33,239 nucleotides of DNA from a virus. The notes beneath the pieces were generated by a model that was not told where the DNA came from, made no database searches, and worked only from the letters and a program-made list of their open reading frames with translations. The stretch is taken from IMG/VR virus record IMGVR_UViG_3300008106_000048, positions 1 through 33,239 of that record, one strand, 5' to 3'. The translations under genes were made by a program, and so were the position numbers. This document shows, in pieces, positions 1-7,776 of the stretch (its first letter is position 1; every line of letters begins with the position of its first letter).

Positions 1-114
1 GGTTTTGATGTTGTCTTTATCGATGGTCTTGATGTATATAACGCCCCTAATTGGAAAAAATTGCTTTATGTAGCTCTCACACGAGCTAAACAAAAAGTTT
101 TCATCAAAGAATAA
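1..114 (+). CDS. C-terminal end of an SF1 (UvrD/Rep-like) DNA helicase, partial
   Basis: The window opens inside a reading frame that ends at the TAA at 112-114. The 37 visible residues contain YVALTRAK, which matches helicase motif VI of the UvrD/Rep/RecB superfamily 1 (VALTRA), followed by a short tail (QKVFIKE). The preceding V-x-I-D-G segment is compatible with a UvrD-type C-terminal domain. Enzymes of this family unwind DNA using ATP in replication or repair. The start, the Walker motifs and the family subtype lie outside the window, so only the superfamily is supported. A strong terminator follows 7 bases after the stop. Confidence 0.7.
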   Translation, partial: GFDVVFIDGLDVYNAPNWKKLLYVALTRAKQKVFIKE

Positions 115-120
115 TTTTTA

Positions 121-149
121 AAACCCACCCGTAATATAGGTGGGTTTTT
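121..149 (+). terminator. Rho-independent terminator after the helicase
   Basis: AAACCCACC and GGTGGGTTT form a 9-bp stem around a short loop, followed by a T-run. It closes the helicase transcript immediately before the next promoter. Confidence 0.85.
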
Positions 150-150
150 C

Positions 151-179
151 TTGACCATTTCCGTCAACCGTGCTATGAT
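151..179 (+). promoter_or_regulatory. Sigma70-type promoter
   Basis: TTGACC (151-156), a 17-bp spacer and TATGAT (174-179). It lies directly behind the terminator and 28 bp ahead of the ATG at 208. Confidence 0.85.
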
Positions 180-207
180 TAAACTAATCAATTTGGAGTC
201 CTCCCCT

Positions 208-780
208 ATGAACCATACAGAAGCTGAAACCGTTAGTTCTTTAGTTACGCTTATCTCTAATAGACAATTTTCTACCTATTTGAAAACCTTACAGGTTTCT
301 AAAGTTCCTTTAAAGTACAAAATGACTCTAAACCTTTACACTCTTGAAGCTGTTAAAGACCTTTTTCCTTCTTTAATAGACGAGTATTTTGTTTGGCGTA
401 ACAAATGTTACCCTCTAGAGTCCATTCAAGATTGGTATGAATTTTTGCCCCCTGAAGAACAAGGAAAAAAATACCCTTTTGAACATCTTTTCGATTCTCC
501 TGAATCTTGTCTCGAATACCTAAGCCATAATTATCATGCTTGGTTTTTAAGTTTTATGCTTATTCGTGAACAGCAATACTTTGATTATATTCAAGCTTTT
601 CGTCTTTCTCGTTTACCTCTGCTTTCCAAATTTATTCTTCACAATGCTATCCTTTACGCTTGGGAATGGGATAAAAATTCACCAAATGACGTGGATGACG
701 ATACCCTAGATAATGATTTAAATTTGCTGTCTTTCATTGAGGATAATTATGGCTCCATAATTAATGCTTTAGCTGAATGA
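208..780 (+). CDS. Hypothetical protein, 190 aa
   Basis: I do not recognise this protein. The reading frame is open from 151, but the promoter at 151-179 and a ribosome binding site GGAG at 195-198, 9 bases ahead of ATG 208, fix the start at 208. The product is rich in aromatic and acidic residues (many Tyr, Trp, Phe, Asp), has no signal peptide or clear membrane segment, and ends in an acidic stretch (DVDDDTLDNDLN) before its last helix-like segment. It is a single-gene unit between a terminator and a LAGLIDADG gene. Codons strongly favour T in third position, like the RNR large subunit and the polymerase, so it belongs to the native gene set of the element. Confidence 0.75.
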   Translation: MNHTEAETVSSLVTLISNRQFSTYLKTLQVSKVPLKYKMTLNLYTLEAVKDLFPSLIDEYFVWRNKCYPLESIQDWYEFLPPEEQGKKYPFEHLFDSPESCLEYLSHNYHAWFLSFMLIREQQYFDYIQAFRLSRLPLLSKFILHNAILYAWEWDKNSPNDVDDDTLDNDLNLLSFIEDNYGSIINALAE

Positions 781-838
781 TTTCGGTATTTCTAATTCTT
801 TCACATAGTCCCTCTACCAATTTGTACCAAAATTTATT

Positions 839-1336
839 ATGTCCAACAGTCTGATTCACACGCTATCTCCCCTCGAAACTGCTTATGTCGCTGGTATGAT
901 TGAAGCCAAAGCCTCTATTAGCTTAATGCGTCATAAAAACTTTGTTACCCCTGCCATCGAATTTCATCACAAAAATATTAATTATTTGCATCTAGTTAGT
1001 CAAATGTTAGGGGGAACTGTTTATATCGCAAAACCTCCCAATCGTAACAAAAAATGGATTATCAAAGGTCAATTAGCTATCGACATTTTGACCTCTATTC
1101 AACCTTATTGCATTGTCTTTTCACCCTTAATTGATGTCCTAATCGAATATCAAACTTGGTATCTTAATAGACCAAAATTTAAAGGTCTGGGTGACGTGCA
1201 TCAACGACAAACTATTGATTCCTATATTAAGAAAGTTAAAGATTTTAAAGCTAATGTAGAAATGGCTAAAGTCACTAACCGTCCAGAAAATTATTTACAC
1301 GCTCGAACTAGAAAACACTTCACTGGCAGTGTCTAA
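839..1336 (+). CDS. Single-motif LAGLIDADG protein, probably nuclease-dead
   Basis: The 165-aa protein has one LAGLIDADG-like segment near residues 15-27 (AYVAGMIEAKASI). Beyond it is the usual layout of single-motif homing endonucleases: a basic strand region (KPPNRNKKW), then a segment like G-x-x-A-x-x-x-L near residues 75-82, then a conserved I/V-rich helix. In active members the motif ends D-A-D-G or D-G-E-G. Here the last acidic residue, which binds the catalytic metal, is Lys, and the Gly is Ala. The fold may still bind DNA, but cleavage is unlikely. It could be a decayed homing endonuclease or a domesticated regulator. There is no visible SD sequence at the ATG at 839. Confidence 0.65.
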   Translation: MSNSLIHTLSPLETAYVAGMIEAKASISLMRHKNFVTPAIEFHHKNINYLHLVSQMLGGTVYIAKPPNRNKKWIIKGQLAIDILTSIQPYCIVFSPLIDVLIEYQTWYLNRPKFKGLGDVHQRQTIDSYIKKVKDFKANVEMAKVTNRPENYLHARTRKHFTGSV

Positions 1337-1444
1337 ACGACTTCACCCTGTCGCTCAAACCATTACTATTAATTGTAGTGCTGTCGTTGCTTCTTAACCT
1401 TTTTCCTCAATAAAATCCAACAAATTTGTTGTTGCTCATTATGT

Positions 1445-1656
1445 TACTAACCCCGTCCTAAAGGTGCGGGGCTTGCCTAGACCAATTTAAGCAACGCAAG
1501 TAGCGACTACCGCATTGAGACACAATCTGTCCCAGACTTACGAATCCTTCCCTCGTTCGGACTATCTCTAAGCTTTATTGGTAAAGCGTTGTTAGACAAG
1601 ACATCTTGATTGTGTTGCGGTAAAGGACATTAACTTCACTCTTAAGGATTATCTCC
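1445..1656 (+). ncRNA. Probable HEARO / omegaRNA-like leader of the IscB relic
   Basis: The 320-base gap between the LAGLIDADG gene and the IscB relic has no gene. It begins with a stable hairpin (CCCCG at 1451-1455 paired with CGGGG at 1467-1471, then CTTGCC). It continues with short stems and GC-richer segments unlike the surrounding DNA, and ends directly at the ATG of the RRXRR reading frame. IscB/IsrB genes are typically preceded by a structured guide RNA of roughly 200-300 nt (HEARO, omegaRNA). Position, length and the leading hairpin fit this. The identity is inferred from the context, not from a covariance model. Confidence 0.5.
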
Positions 1657-2548
1657 ATGCAAAGAATACCTGTAATCTCTTCAGACAATCGACCTCTAAT
1701 GCCGACTAAACCTAGTCGGGCTAGACGGTGGATTAAAGAAGGAAAAGCCATCGGTAAATTCAACGACTTAGGACAATTCTATGTCCAACTGATAGCAGAA
1801 CCTTCTGACAATGATAAAGTAATAGAGAATCTTGGGCGTGGTAATCCACCCCAAAGACCGCAATTAACACCCTTGTCTGAGGAGGAAAGTGAGCTTCGTA
1901 GGCCTTTACCACCGGAGATATTAATTGATGCTTTACAAGATTCTATTCATAGTGATGTTGGACGTTCTAGACCTGCTAAAACATTGAGGAGTGGTCAAAA
2001 TCGCAGTGGGAAGCAAACAGATTGATCTCATTAACAATGAGTTACAAACACGGTGTCAAGGGGATTTTGTTTTAGGATAACAGTGATTTGTTCATCGATT
2101 TAATCCTCAATTTCCTCTTACACCTGATTCTACAAAGCAAGATGATCAAGAAAATAAAACTCAACCTATTTCTGTAGGAATTGACCCCAGCAAATTGTTT
2201 TCTGGAATTAATGTCCCATCTTCTGGTTTTACTCTGTAGACGGCTCACCTAGAGCTTCCCTTTAAACGAGTTGAAAAACGGATGGATAGTAGTCGTTTAA
2301 TGCGACGAGGAAGACGAGGGAGACGAATTAACCGTAAGTTTCCTTTTCCCCTGAGAGCGCATCGACAAAAGCGATTCTCTAACCAGAGAAATTCTAAGTT
2401 AGCACCAAGTATGATTATTAATTTATTAAGGTTTTTAACATCGACTACAACCATTGTCAATGTTTTTTTGTTTTTCCCCTCCCCGCTCAATCCTTGCTGT
2501 GTGATTATTCCATCCCCTGTCAATATTTCAACCTTGACAAAAGATTAA
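1657..2548 (+). pseudogene. iscB-like: Decayed IscB/IsrB-like RRXRR nuclease gene
   Basis: The first frame (1657-2025) begins with the typical IscB N-terminus: M-Q-x-I-P-V-I, a PLMP motif, then a KPSRARRWIKEGKA segment of the RRXRR (PLMP) domain. A frameshift near 1990 moves the coding to another frame. There a RuvC-I motif (GIDPSKLFSGI, about 2177-2209) and an arginine-rich bridge helix (MRRGRRGRRINRK, about 2299-2337) follow, broken by in-frame TAA, TGA and TAG stops. After the bridge helix the sequence loses family character, and neither an HNH domain nor the later RuvC motifs can be found. It is therefore a truncated and mutated copy of an OMEGA-type nuclease. Its purine-rich coding strand contrasts with the pyrimidine-rich strand of neighbouring genes, a sign of transfer. 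It lies immediately upstream of the polymerase promoter. Confidence 0.75.
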
Positions 2549-2562
2549 CTTTGTACGATACT
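2534..2562 (+). promoter_or_regulatory. Sigma70-type promoter of the DNA polymerase gene
   Basis: TTGACA (2534-2539), a 17-bp spacer and GATACT (2557-2562), 32 bp ahead of ATG 2595. It supports 2595 as the true 5' end of the polymerase gene. Confidence 0.7.
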
Positions 2563-2594
2563 TAAAATGTAAACCACTTAAAATAAAACCGTGT

Positions 2595-4281
2595 ATGTCT
2601 AGAAAAAATGCTGTAGGGATTCCTTTGATTTCTGAATCCTTAAGGGAGCAATTATTTGGGGATTTAGAAAACCACCCAAGCAAAACTGCTCGTGACGAAG
2701 CCAAAAGACAGTTACAGAGCTTCAATCTGAGTGGCTCGAACATTCCTACTCCTCCTACTATTGAATTTGATTTACCCCCTCTTGAAGGACCCTATGGATG
2801 GGTCGGAACCCTATTCTGTCCCTTACCCTCTTGAGATGTCCATTGTTTATGACTGTGAGGTTGCTGTTACTAGCTCTAATTACCCTGTCATGGCTTGTGC
2901 TGTTTCTTCTGTCGCTTGGTATTTTTGGGTTTCCCCTAAACTGGTTTCAAACGGTTCTGATACTCTTTGTCCTTTGGGTAAATCCGACAAATTTGTTGTT
3001 GCTCATTATGCCAGTTATGACCGTGCAAGAACCTTAGAAACTTATGACCTCAAACTCTCAGGCGTTCGTTTTTGGGATACTTTGTCTATGCACCAATGCG
3101 TCGCTGGTCTAAGTTCAAAACAACGTCCTCTTAGCATCAAACATAATAAAGCTCTTGATGAGCAAGGTGAGTCTCCTTTTTATTTTGATTGGCTTGAGGT
3201 TTCTAGCGGTAATTCTTTAGCCGAAACTTCAAGATTGCATTTAGGTTATTCTATTTCCAAATCCGACCGTGATTATTTTGTTACCGGTACTCTTTTGGAA
3301 ATAAAAAATCGTTTTCAGCAATTAGCTCAATACTGTGCTAATGATGTTAAAGTCACTTTTCAACTTTATCAAGTTTTATGGTTCCGCTTTAAGGAAAAAT
3401 GCCCTTCTGCTGTGACTTTTTGCGGAATGTTGCAAATGGGTACTGCTATCCTTCCTGTTACCCGTGAAAGTTGGTATGGCTATATCAATCGGTGTGAAGA
3501 GTTGTTTCAGTCCGAACGCTTAAAAATTAATTCCCACTTGCAAATGTTGGCTGATGATGCAGTTTCTAAGTTTATTAGCGGTGAATTAGACCCTAACTCT
3601 GATGCTTGGCTTCGTCATTTAGATTGGTCTATGCCTTCTTCACGGGCTAAAAAACATAAAGACAAACCAGAATGGTATCGTAAGCTATTCAAGGGTGATA
3701 AACTGAACCTTACTGTTCGTTCCCAATGTACCCCCTATCTTTTACGTCTCTCTTGGATGGGTTTCCCTCTTTATCATCATAAGGATCGTAAGTGGGGTTT
3801 TCTTGCCACTCAGGGTGCTGATGTTTCTTCCAATACCACACCTTTGCTTCTTGAAAACTTTATCTCTCACGATGGTGGTCTTTCTTATGTCGATACTCTG
3901 TATTATCCCCTACCTCACAAAGCCGGTGAAAATTCCAATGTTGGTTCGCCTTTGTCTAAAGATTATCTGTCTGAAATGGAAGGAGGTATTCTTGATTCTG
4001 ACTTCCCTGAAGCTAAATTAGCCCTCCAATCTGCTATTTCTTGCGCTTATTGGGTTTCTGTTCAAGACCGAGTAAAAAATCAATTTGTTGTTCTGTCTTC
4101 TGACAATCGAACTGGTTTTATTTGTCCTCAATTAATTACTGCCGGTACTGTCACTGGTCGTGCTGTTGAAAACACTTGGCTTACTGCGGCTAACCCCCGG
4201 GCTAATCGCATTGGAAGTGAAATTAAAACCACTGTTCGTATGCCACAAGGCTATGTTCAAATTGGTGCTGACGTGGACAGT
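2595..4281 (+). CDS. DNA polymerase gamma-like family A polymerase, 5' exon (frameshifted at about 2803)
   Basis: The encoded protein follows mitochondrial DNA polymerase gamma through its whole length. The N-terminal part (2595 to about 2803) contains G-I-x-L-I-S-E-S-L-R-E-Q-L-F-G and LPPLEG, as in Pol gamma. The frame then shifts +1, apparently at GGG 2802-2804. The next frame carries the 3'-5' exonuclease motifs: VYDCEV (Exo I, Asp and Glu present), AHYASYDRA (Exo II) and YCANDV (Exo III). Then come the spacer, the WYRKL and LPHKAGENSNVGSP segments, ITAGTVTGRAVENTWLTA, and motif A ending GADVDS at 4281. A possible in-frame start for the second part alone is ATG 2794 or 2836, but that would lose the N-terminal domain. 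The spacer is shorter than in animal enzymes. The coding sequence is interrupted after AGT 4279-4281 by a group I intron and resumes at 5176. Confidence 0.85.
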
Positions 4282-5175
4282 TAACACAATGGCTGTCGTT
4301 AAACTCCTCTAATTGCTGGAAACTCCAGTTAAGCCTTTACACCACAATCCCTTTAGGATACAATTGGGATAGCGTTTAAAAAGATAAAGGTTATGGACAA
4401 TCAGCGGGAAAGCCTAGTTACAATCCCCGGATTTAGTAAGTACAGCGTTACTAAAACGGGTCGTATCTACTCCCACCGAGTCAAGCGTTTTATGTCACCA
4501 GCAGTCAATAAAAGTGGATATATGGCAACTGTCCTAACAAATGACTCAGGGGAAACTAAAAACATCATGGTTCACCGTATGGTAGCCCTAGCCCATCTAC
4601 CCAACCCAGACAATCTCCCCGTAGTCCACCACAAAGACGATTGCAAGACCAATAACAATCTTGAAAATCTTGAATGGTGTACAATTTCCCACAATATCTC
4701 TGAAGACTATCGGCTAAAGGGCGACAAACGCCCCCAAGGTAGAAAAAACCAACACTCGGACTTCAGAGATATTCACCGGGAAGAAGTAATGGAACTATGG
4801 GTACAGGGTTACACCACCCGAAAAATAGCGGAGATGGTGGGCATGAACAGAACCACAGTGGGAAGGATTGTACAGGACTCTTCAACGACTAGAGAAACGT
4901 CTAGATTCAAGTTAACCACAGAAGATATTGTAAAAATCTTCAATTCTGACTTACCAGATGAACAATTAGCTAAAGAGCATGGAGTACAGAAGTCCCATGT
5001 GGCTAACATCAAGAAGGGTAAAGCATATAAGGGTATCTTGAAAGAACTAGGCTTATTATCGTAGGGCTTAAGCAAGCTCGAAACGGGGAGATACGGGAAA
5101 CCGTATATGATATAGTCTCAACACTGGGGAGACTCAGTGAGAATAGTCGGAAGCGGGCTATTCGTAAGAAACTTG
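4282..5175 (+). other. Group I intron in polymerase motif A
   Basis: The 894-nt insertion splits the polymerase codons for D-V-D-S and Q-E-L-W. The exon ends ...GACAGT, and GCTGTC at 4292-4297 can pair with it to form helix P1 with a U.G pair at the splice site. The last intron base is G (5175), as group I chemistry requires. A P7-3'-like GATATAGTC lies at about 5110-5118 behind a small stem (ACGG-GAAA-CCGT), and ACGACTAGA near 4884 could be its partner. Removal joins the two polymerase exons in frame. A free-standing HNH gene is inside. The same arrangement, HNH-bearing introns in family A polymerase genes, is known from Bacillus phages such as SPO1. Confidence 0.85.
4393..5064 (+). CDS. HNH homing endonuclease with NUMOD4 and HTH modules
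   Basis: The 223-aa protein shows an N-terminal NUMOD4-like segment (IPGFSKYSVTKTGRIYS, about residues 12-28). An HNH_3-type core follows (VHRMVALAHLPNP, VVHHKDDCKTNN, LENLEWCTISHN, about residues 58-102), with the catalytic His pair and the Asn residues in place. Two helix-turn-helix modules come after (TTRKIAEMVGMNRTTVGRIV and DEQLAKEHGVQKSHVANIKKG) that would bind the target. Such enzymes cut intron-less alleles, here presumably the polymerase motif A codons, and so spread the intron. The gene lies wholly inside the intron, and both its ends come close to or overlap likely core elements. Its A-rich coding strand differs from the host polymerase gene, consistent with independent origin. It looks intact. 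Confidence 0.88.
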   Translation: MDNQRESLVTIPGFSKYSVTKTGRIYSHRVKRFMSPAVNKSGYMATVLTNDSGETKNIMVHRMVALAHLPNPDNLPVVHHKDDCKTNNNLENLEWCTISHNISEDYRLKGDKRPQGRKNQHSDFRDIHREEVMELWVQGYTTRKIAEMVGMNRTTVGRIVQDSSTTRETSRFKLTTEDIVKIFNSDLPDEQLAKEHGVQKSHVANIKKGKAYKGILKELGLLS

Positions 5176-6030
5176 CAAGAGTTATGGATTTCTGACCTTA
5201 TAGCTGATGCTCATGTTGGCATTATTGGTGGTACGCCTTCCTCTTTTCAAACACTTGTTGGCTGTAAAGAAGATGGCACTGACCCTCATTCTATGACTGC
5301 TTCTTTATTAGGTATCAGTCGTGATAATGCTAAAACTGTCGTCTATAGCCGTCGATATTCTGCTGGTCTTAAATCGATGATTAATTATATGCGGGAGTTC
5401 CGTAAAACTTTGACTTCTGCTGAGGCTAAACAGCTTGCTTCTGATATGTTTGCCAAAACAAAAGGTAAAAAAATTGAAGGACGTTGGCGTTTAGGTACTG
5501 AGTCCGTTATGTTTAACGAACTTGAACGTATTGCTACTTCTAGTGACCCTCGCACTCCTACCTTAAAACGTACTATGAGTGATGCCATTCATCCTCGTTT
5601 TACTGGTCACAAAGATTATCTAACTAGCAAAATTAATTTTTGTGTTCAAAGCTCCGGTGTTGATTTTTTACACATCTGTCTTACTGCTGTTGATTATCTT
5701 TGTTCCAAATACGACATTGATGCTCGACTTTGTATCACTATTCATGATGAATACCGGTACATTGTTCTTGCTAAAGATTCTGCTCGTTTTTGTTTAGCTT
5801 TGCAAATAGCTCACCTTTGGACTAGGGCTTATATCTCTTATTCTGTTGGACTTTATGATTTACCAGCTTCTGTTGCTTGGTTCTCAGGTGTCGATATTGA
5901 CTTCACTATTCGTAAGTCCCCCGACCAGCACGCTATCACTCCTTCTCAACCTTTAGGTCTTTCTTTAGGGCGAGTCACTACCATTCAAGAGATTCTTGAG
6001 GTGACTAAAGGTTCCCTTTTGAAATATTAG
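5176..6030 (+). CDS. DNA polymerase gamma-like polymerase, 3' exon
   Basis: This exon encodes 284 residues from QELW of motif A to the C-terminus. Motif B is ISRDNAK...YSRRYSAG (about 5311-5364), with the nucleotide-binding Arg and Lys present. Motif C is ITIHDEYRY (catalytic Asp codon 5746-5748). Between them are the Pol gamma landmarks GTESVMFNELERIATS, DPRTPTL, CVQSSGVDFLH and DLPASVAWFSGVDID, and it closes with EVTKGSL as in the mitochondrial enzyme. All polymerase active-site residues are present, so the domain should be functional once the intron is removed. The frame is open upstream to 5137, but those codons are intron sequence. Pol gamma-type enzymes have been reported from some cyanophages, from memory. 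Confidence 0.9.
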   Translation, partial: QELWISDLIADAHVGIIGGTPSSFQTLVGCKEDGTDPHSMTASLLGISRDNAKTVVYSRRYSAGLKSMINYMREFRKTLTSAEAKQLASDMFAKTKGKKIEGRWRLGTESVMFNELERIATSSDPRTPTLKRTMSDAIHPRFTGHKDYLTSKINFCVQSSGVDFLHICLTAVDYLCSKYDIDARLCITIHDEYRYIVLAKDSARFCLALQIAHLWTRAYISYSVGLYDLPASVAWFSGVDIDFTIRKSPDQHAITPSQPLGLSLGRVTTIQEILEVTKGSLLKY

Positions 6031-6161
6031 TACGCCAGATTTCCTTAATTCTGAAGGTTCTCGCTCAAAATCAAAATTGTCTTAGCTCTTTTTCGTGGTG
6101 TCATTGATACTCTAACTATTGGTATCTTTGACCCACCTTTACAAAAAATCATTTCCTTTTT

Positions 6162-6377
6162 ATGAATAAAAAGAATGTCTTGAAAAAAACTAGCACTACT
6201 ATCAATATAAACCTTTTAAAATATATCGCAAATCATAAAACAATTTGGACAAAACCTTATGACCCTGATTTCCAACCTCTTTTAAATTTAGGCTTAATCA
6301 AAAAAGTTGCTGTTGGTCGTGACCTTGAACTTTTTATGATAACACTTGCTGGTGAGTTTTTTGTCAAGAATTTCTAA
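6162..6377 (+). CDS. Small protein, 71 aa, possibly winged-helix-like
   Basis: I do not recognise this protein. It is basic at its N-terminus (MNKKNVLKKTS), with a central helix-rich part (NLLKYIANHKTIW) followed by PLLNLGLIKKVAVGRDLELFMITLAGEFFV. The pattern recalls a winged-helix core (helix-helix-strand-strand), but this is a guess. The ATG overlaps the TGA of a preceding short open stretch (about 6055-6164, no good start codon), which suggests translational coupling or a remnant. Its stop overlaps the stop of the convergent minus-strand gene by 4 bases. The coding strand is less T-rich than that of the polymerase. Confidence 0.55.
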   Translation: MNKKNVLKKTSTTININLLKYIANHKTIWTKPYDPDFQPLLNLGLIKKVAVGRDLELFMITLAGEFFVKNF

Positions 6378-6796
6378 TCTTCAAAAACTTCAGTTAAAAT
6401 CCATGACAGCCAAACACTAAATATTGCTTGTATGCTACTCATTATAGTAAAATATGTGGAAAATACGCTTAACGTGGGAATAGGTAATACTCTTAACAGA
6501 TTGGTTAAACTTATTGCTATTCCGTAAACTCTCGCCACTCCTAACACTATACTGCTTCCCTCTAATGTAAACTTAATTGTTGGTTTTTTGGCTTCTCCTC
6601 TTATAAAATATTTCAAAATAGGTATGCTAAAATTTGTCACAGATGATAATAATAGCAACAATGTATATTGAAATTGCTCGTCTGTTAAACCCCCTATTAC
6701 TCTCACCAAAGTTGTAGTCCAAAATATAAAACCTATGGCTATAAAGTATTCTTTTCCTAATTTTTGCTTAATCTCTAGTGTCTGTTTTGGGTTCAC
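6374..6796 (-). CDS. Membrane protein, 140 aa, holin-like position
   Basis: The protein has about four hydrophobic segments (YFIAIGFIFWTTTLVRVIGG; YTLLLLLSSVTNFSIPILKYF; SSIVLGVARVYGIAISLTNL; a C-terminal segment ending SVWLSWILTEVF). They are separated by short charged loops, with a charged N-terminus. It overlaps the upstream gene by 29 bases, so the two are probably translated together. Size, topology and the presence of a cell-wall-enzyme-like gene two genes upstream fit a holin or another lysis membrane protein, but no holin family is recognised. This is a context-based guess. Confidence 0.6.
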   Translation of the reverse strand: MNPKQTLEIKQKLGKEYFIAIGFIFWTTTLVRVIGGLTDEQFQYTLLLLLSSVTNFSIPILKYFIRGEAKKPTIKFTLEGSSIVLGVARVYGIAISLTNLLRVLPIPTLSVFSTYFTIMSSIQAIFSVWLSWILTEVFED

Positions 6797-7400
6797 TTAT
6801 TGCTTTTCCTAAATCTGCTAAAAACCTTTCTAAATACTCCTTAACATTGTGGGCGGATTCACCTTCTAATTGGGTAAATTCTTTGCTTGGAGGGGGTAAA
6901 AAAGGGTTTCCTGAAGCTATTTTAACGGTTGCTATTAAATAAAGTTTATAATCATCTTTACTTCCCGCTACAAATAAAACCATTCTCACTTTTTCCCACC
7001 CTAAAAAATTTATTTGCCTTTTAGTATAACCTAAATCCACTAATATTTCGTAATTATTTGATTTTAAAATTGTTGACTCTGGATACTTTGTAGAAACGTA
7101 TGTTATAATATTTTCTAACAGTATTTCTTTGTTCTCTTTATTTAATCCTATTCCTTTCGGCATTTTTAAAGTTGTACTTTTGGTTATGTACCCATCTAAT
7201 AAATAAACTAAATTTTCTGTATCCTTTGTAACTGTAATGTTATCTTTTGTTTTTACGTATTTTTGAAGAATTACTTTTTCTTTTGTATCTATTTTCTCTT
7301 GTCCCCAAATTTGAAAATAAATCACTAAAATATTCACGCTTATATTTACCGCATAAATTAATAATCTTTTTGTTACTACCCGTTTTAAGAAGTTAAACAT
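6768..7400 (-). CDS. Membrane-anchored protein, 210 aa, unknown
   Basis: The frame is open to 7463, but the natural start is probably the ATG at 7400 (MFNFLKRVVTKR), which puts a basic N-terminus directly before one membrane helix (LLIYAVNISVNILVIYFQIW). The remaining 170 residues are predicted soluble and outside the membrane, rich in Lys and Asp, with a proline cluster (NPFLPPPSKEF) near the end. Topology resembles an inner-membrane spanin or a periplasmic anchored factor. It lies between the L,D-transpeptidase-like gene and the multi-span membrane gene and may form a lysis cluster with them. Its start is only 10 bp from the divergent ClpP-like gene, so its promoter must lie inside that gene. 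Confidence 0.6.
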   Translation of the reverse strand: MFNFLKRVVTKRLLIYAVNISVNILVIYFQIWGQEKIDTKEKVILQKYVKTKDNITVTKDTENLVYLLDGYITKSTTLKMPKGIGLNKENKEILLENIITYVSTKYPESTILKSNNYEILVDLGYTKRQINFLGWEKVRMVLFVAGSKDDYKLYLIATVKIASGNPFLPPPSKEFTQLEGESAHNVKEYLERFLADLGKAISEPKTDTRD

Positions 7401-7410
7401 TTTATAATCT

Positions 7411-7776
7411 ATGGAATTATTACCTGATTTTAAGCCATCTATTTCCGTTATTAACCACGACACAATTCCCTATTTTATCGCATTACAAAAATTAAATGTA
7501 AATAGGATTTTTGTAAATTCTAAAGGGGGAGACATTCTTTCAGCTATCCATATCGCTGAAATTTGTCACACCCCTTTAATTGTAATTAAGGCTATTAGTT
7601 CTTCAGCAGTTATGACCTTGCTTATTAAGCCTCAGTTTCGTTTTGTTTTACCCAGTGGTTTCCTTTTTTTGCACCCTCTAACCTGTAATAAATCTTCTTG
7701 GCTTAAAGGTCGGTGTTTTTCTGATAATGAATTACAAAACCTTTTTAGTTTCTCATTAGCTAAAATTGACTTTTAA
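7411..7776 (+). CDS. ClpP-like (S14 family) serine protease, short
   Basis: The 121-aa protein carries the core of the ClpP/SppA fold: FVNSKGGDILSAIHIAE (strand and GG-D turn, about residues 34-50), then IKAISSSAVMTLL, whose Ser aligns with the nucleophile segment, then FRFVLPSGFLFLHPL, with the catalytic His in the position of ClpP M-I-H-Q-P. It stops soon after, well short of the ~200 aa of ClpP, so the third catalytic residue and the oligomerisation region may be missing. Phages use relatives of this fold for head maturation. The gene is embedded between two minus-strand genes and overlaps the 3' end of the L,D-transpeptidase-like gene by 21 bases. Confidence 0.55.
   Translation: MELLPDFKPSISVINHDTIPYFIALQKLNVNRIFVNSKGGDILSAIHIAEICHTPLIVIKAISSSAVMTLLIKPQFRFVLPSGFLFLHPLTCNKSSWLKGRCFSDNELQNLFSFSLAKIDF

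Noticed and set aside
2595-6030. Mitochondrial or nuclear eukaryotic contamination because of the Pol gamma-like gene
   Set aside because: The flanking genes are bacterial or phage type with bacterial promoters, SD sites and terminators; the intron is group I with a phage-type HNH gene; the standard genetic code fits.
6055-6164. Short open stretch ending ...GIFDPPLQKIISFL before 6162
   Set aside because: It looks protein-like and overlaps the next ATG, but has no usable start codon or ribosome site; possibly a remnant.
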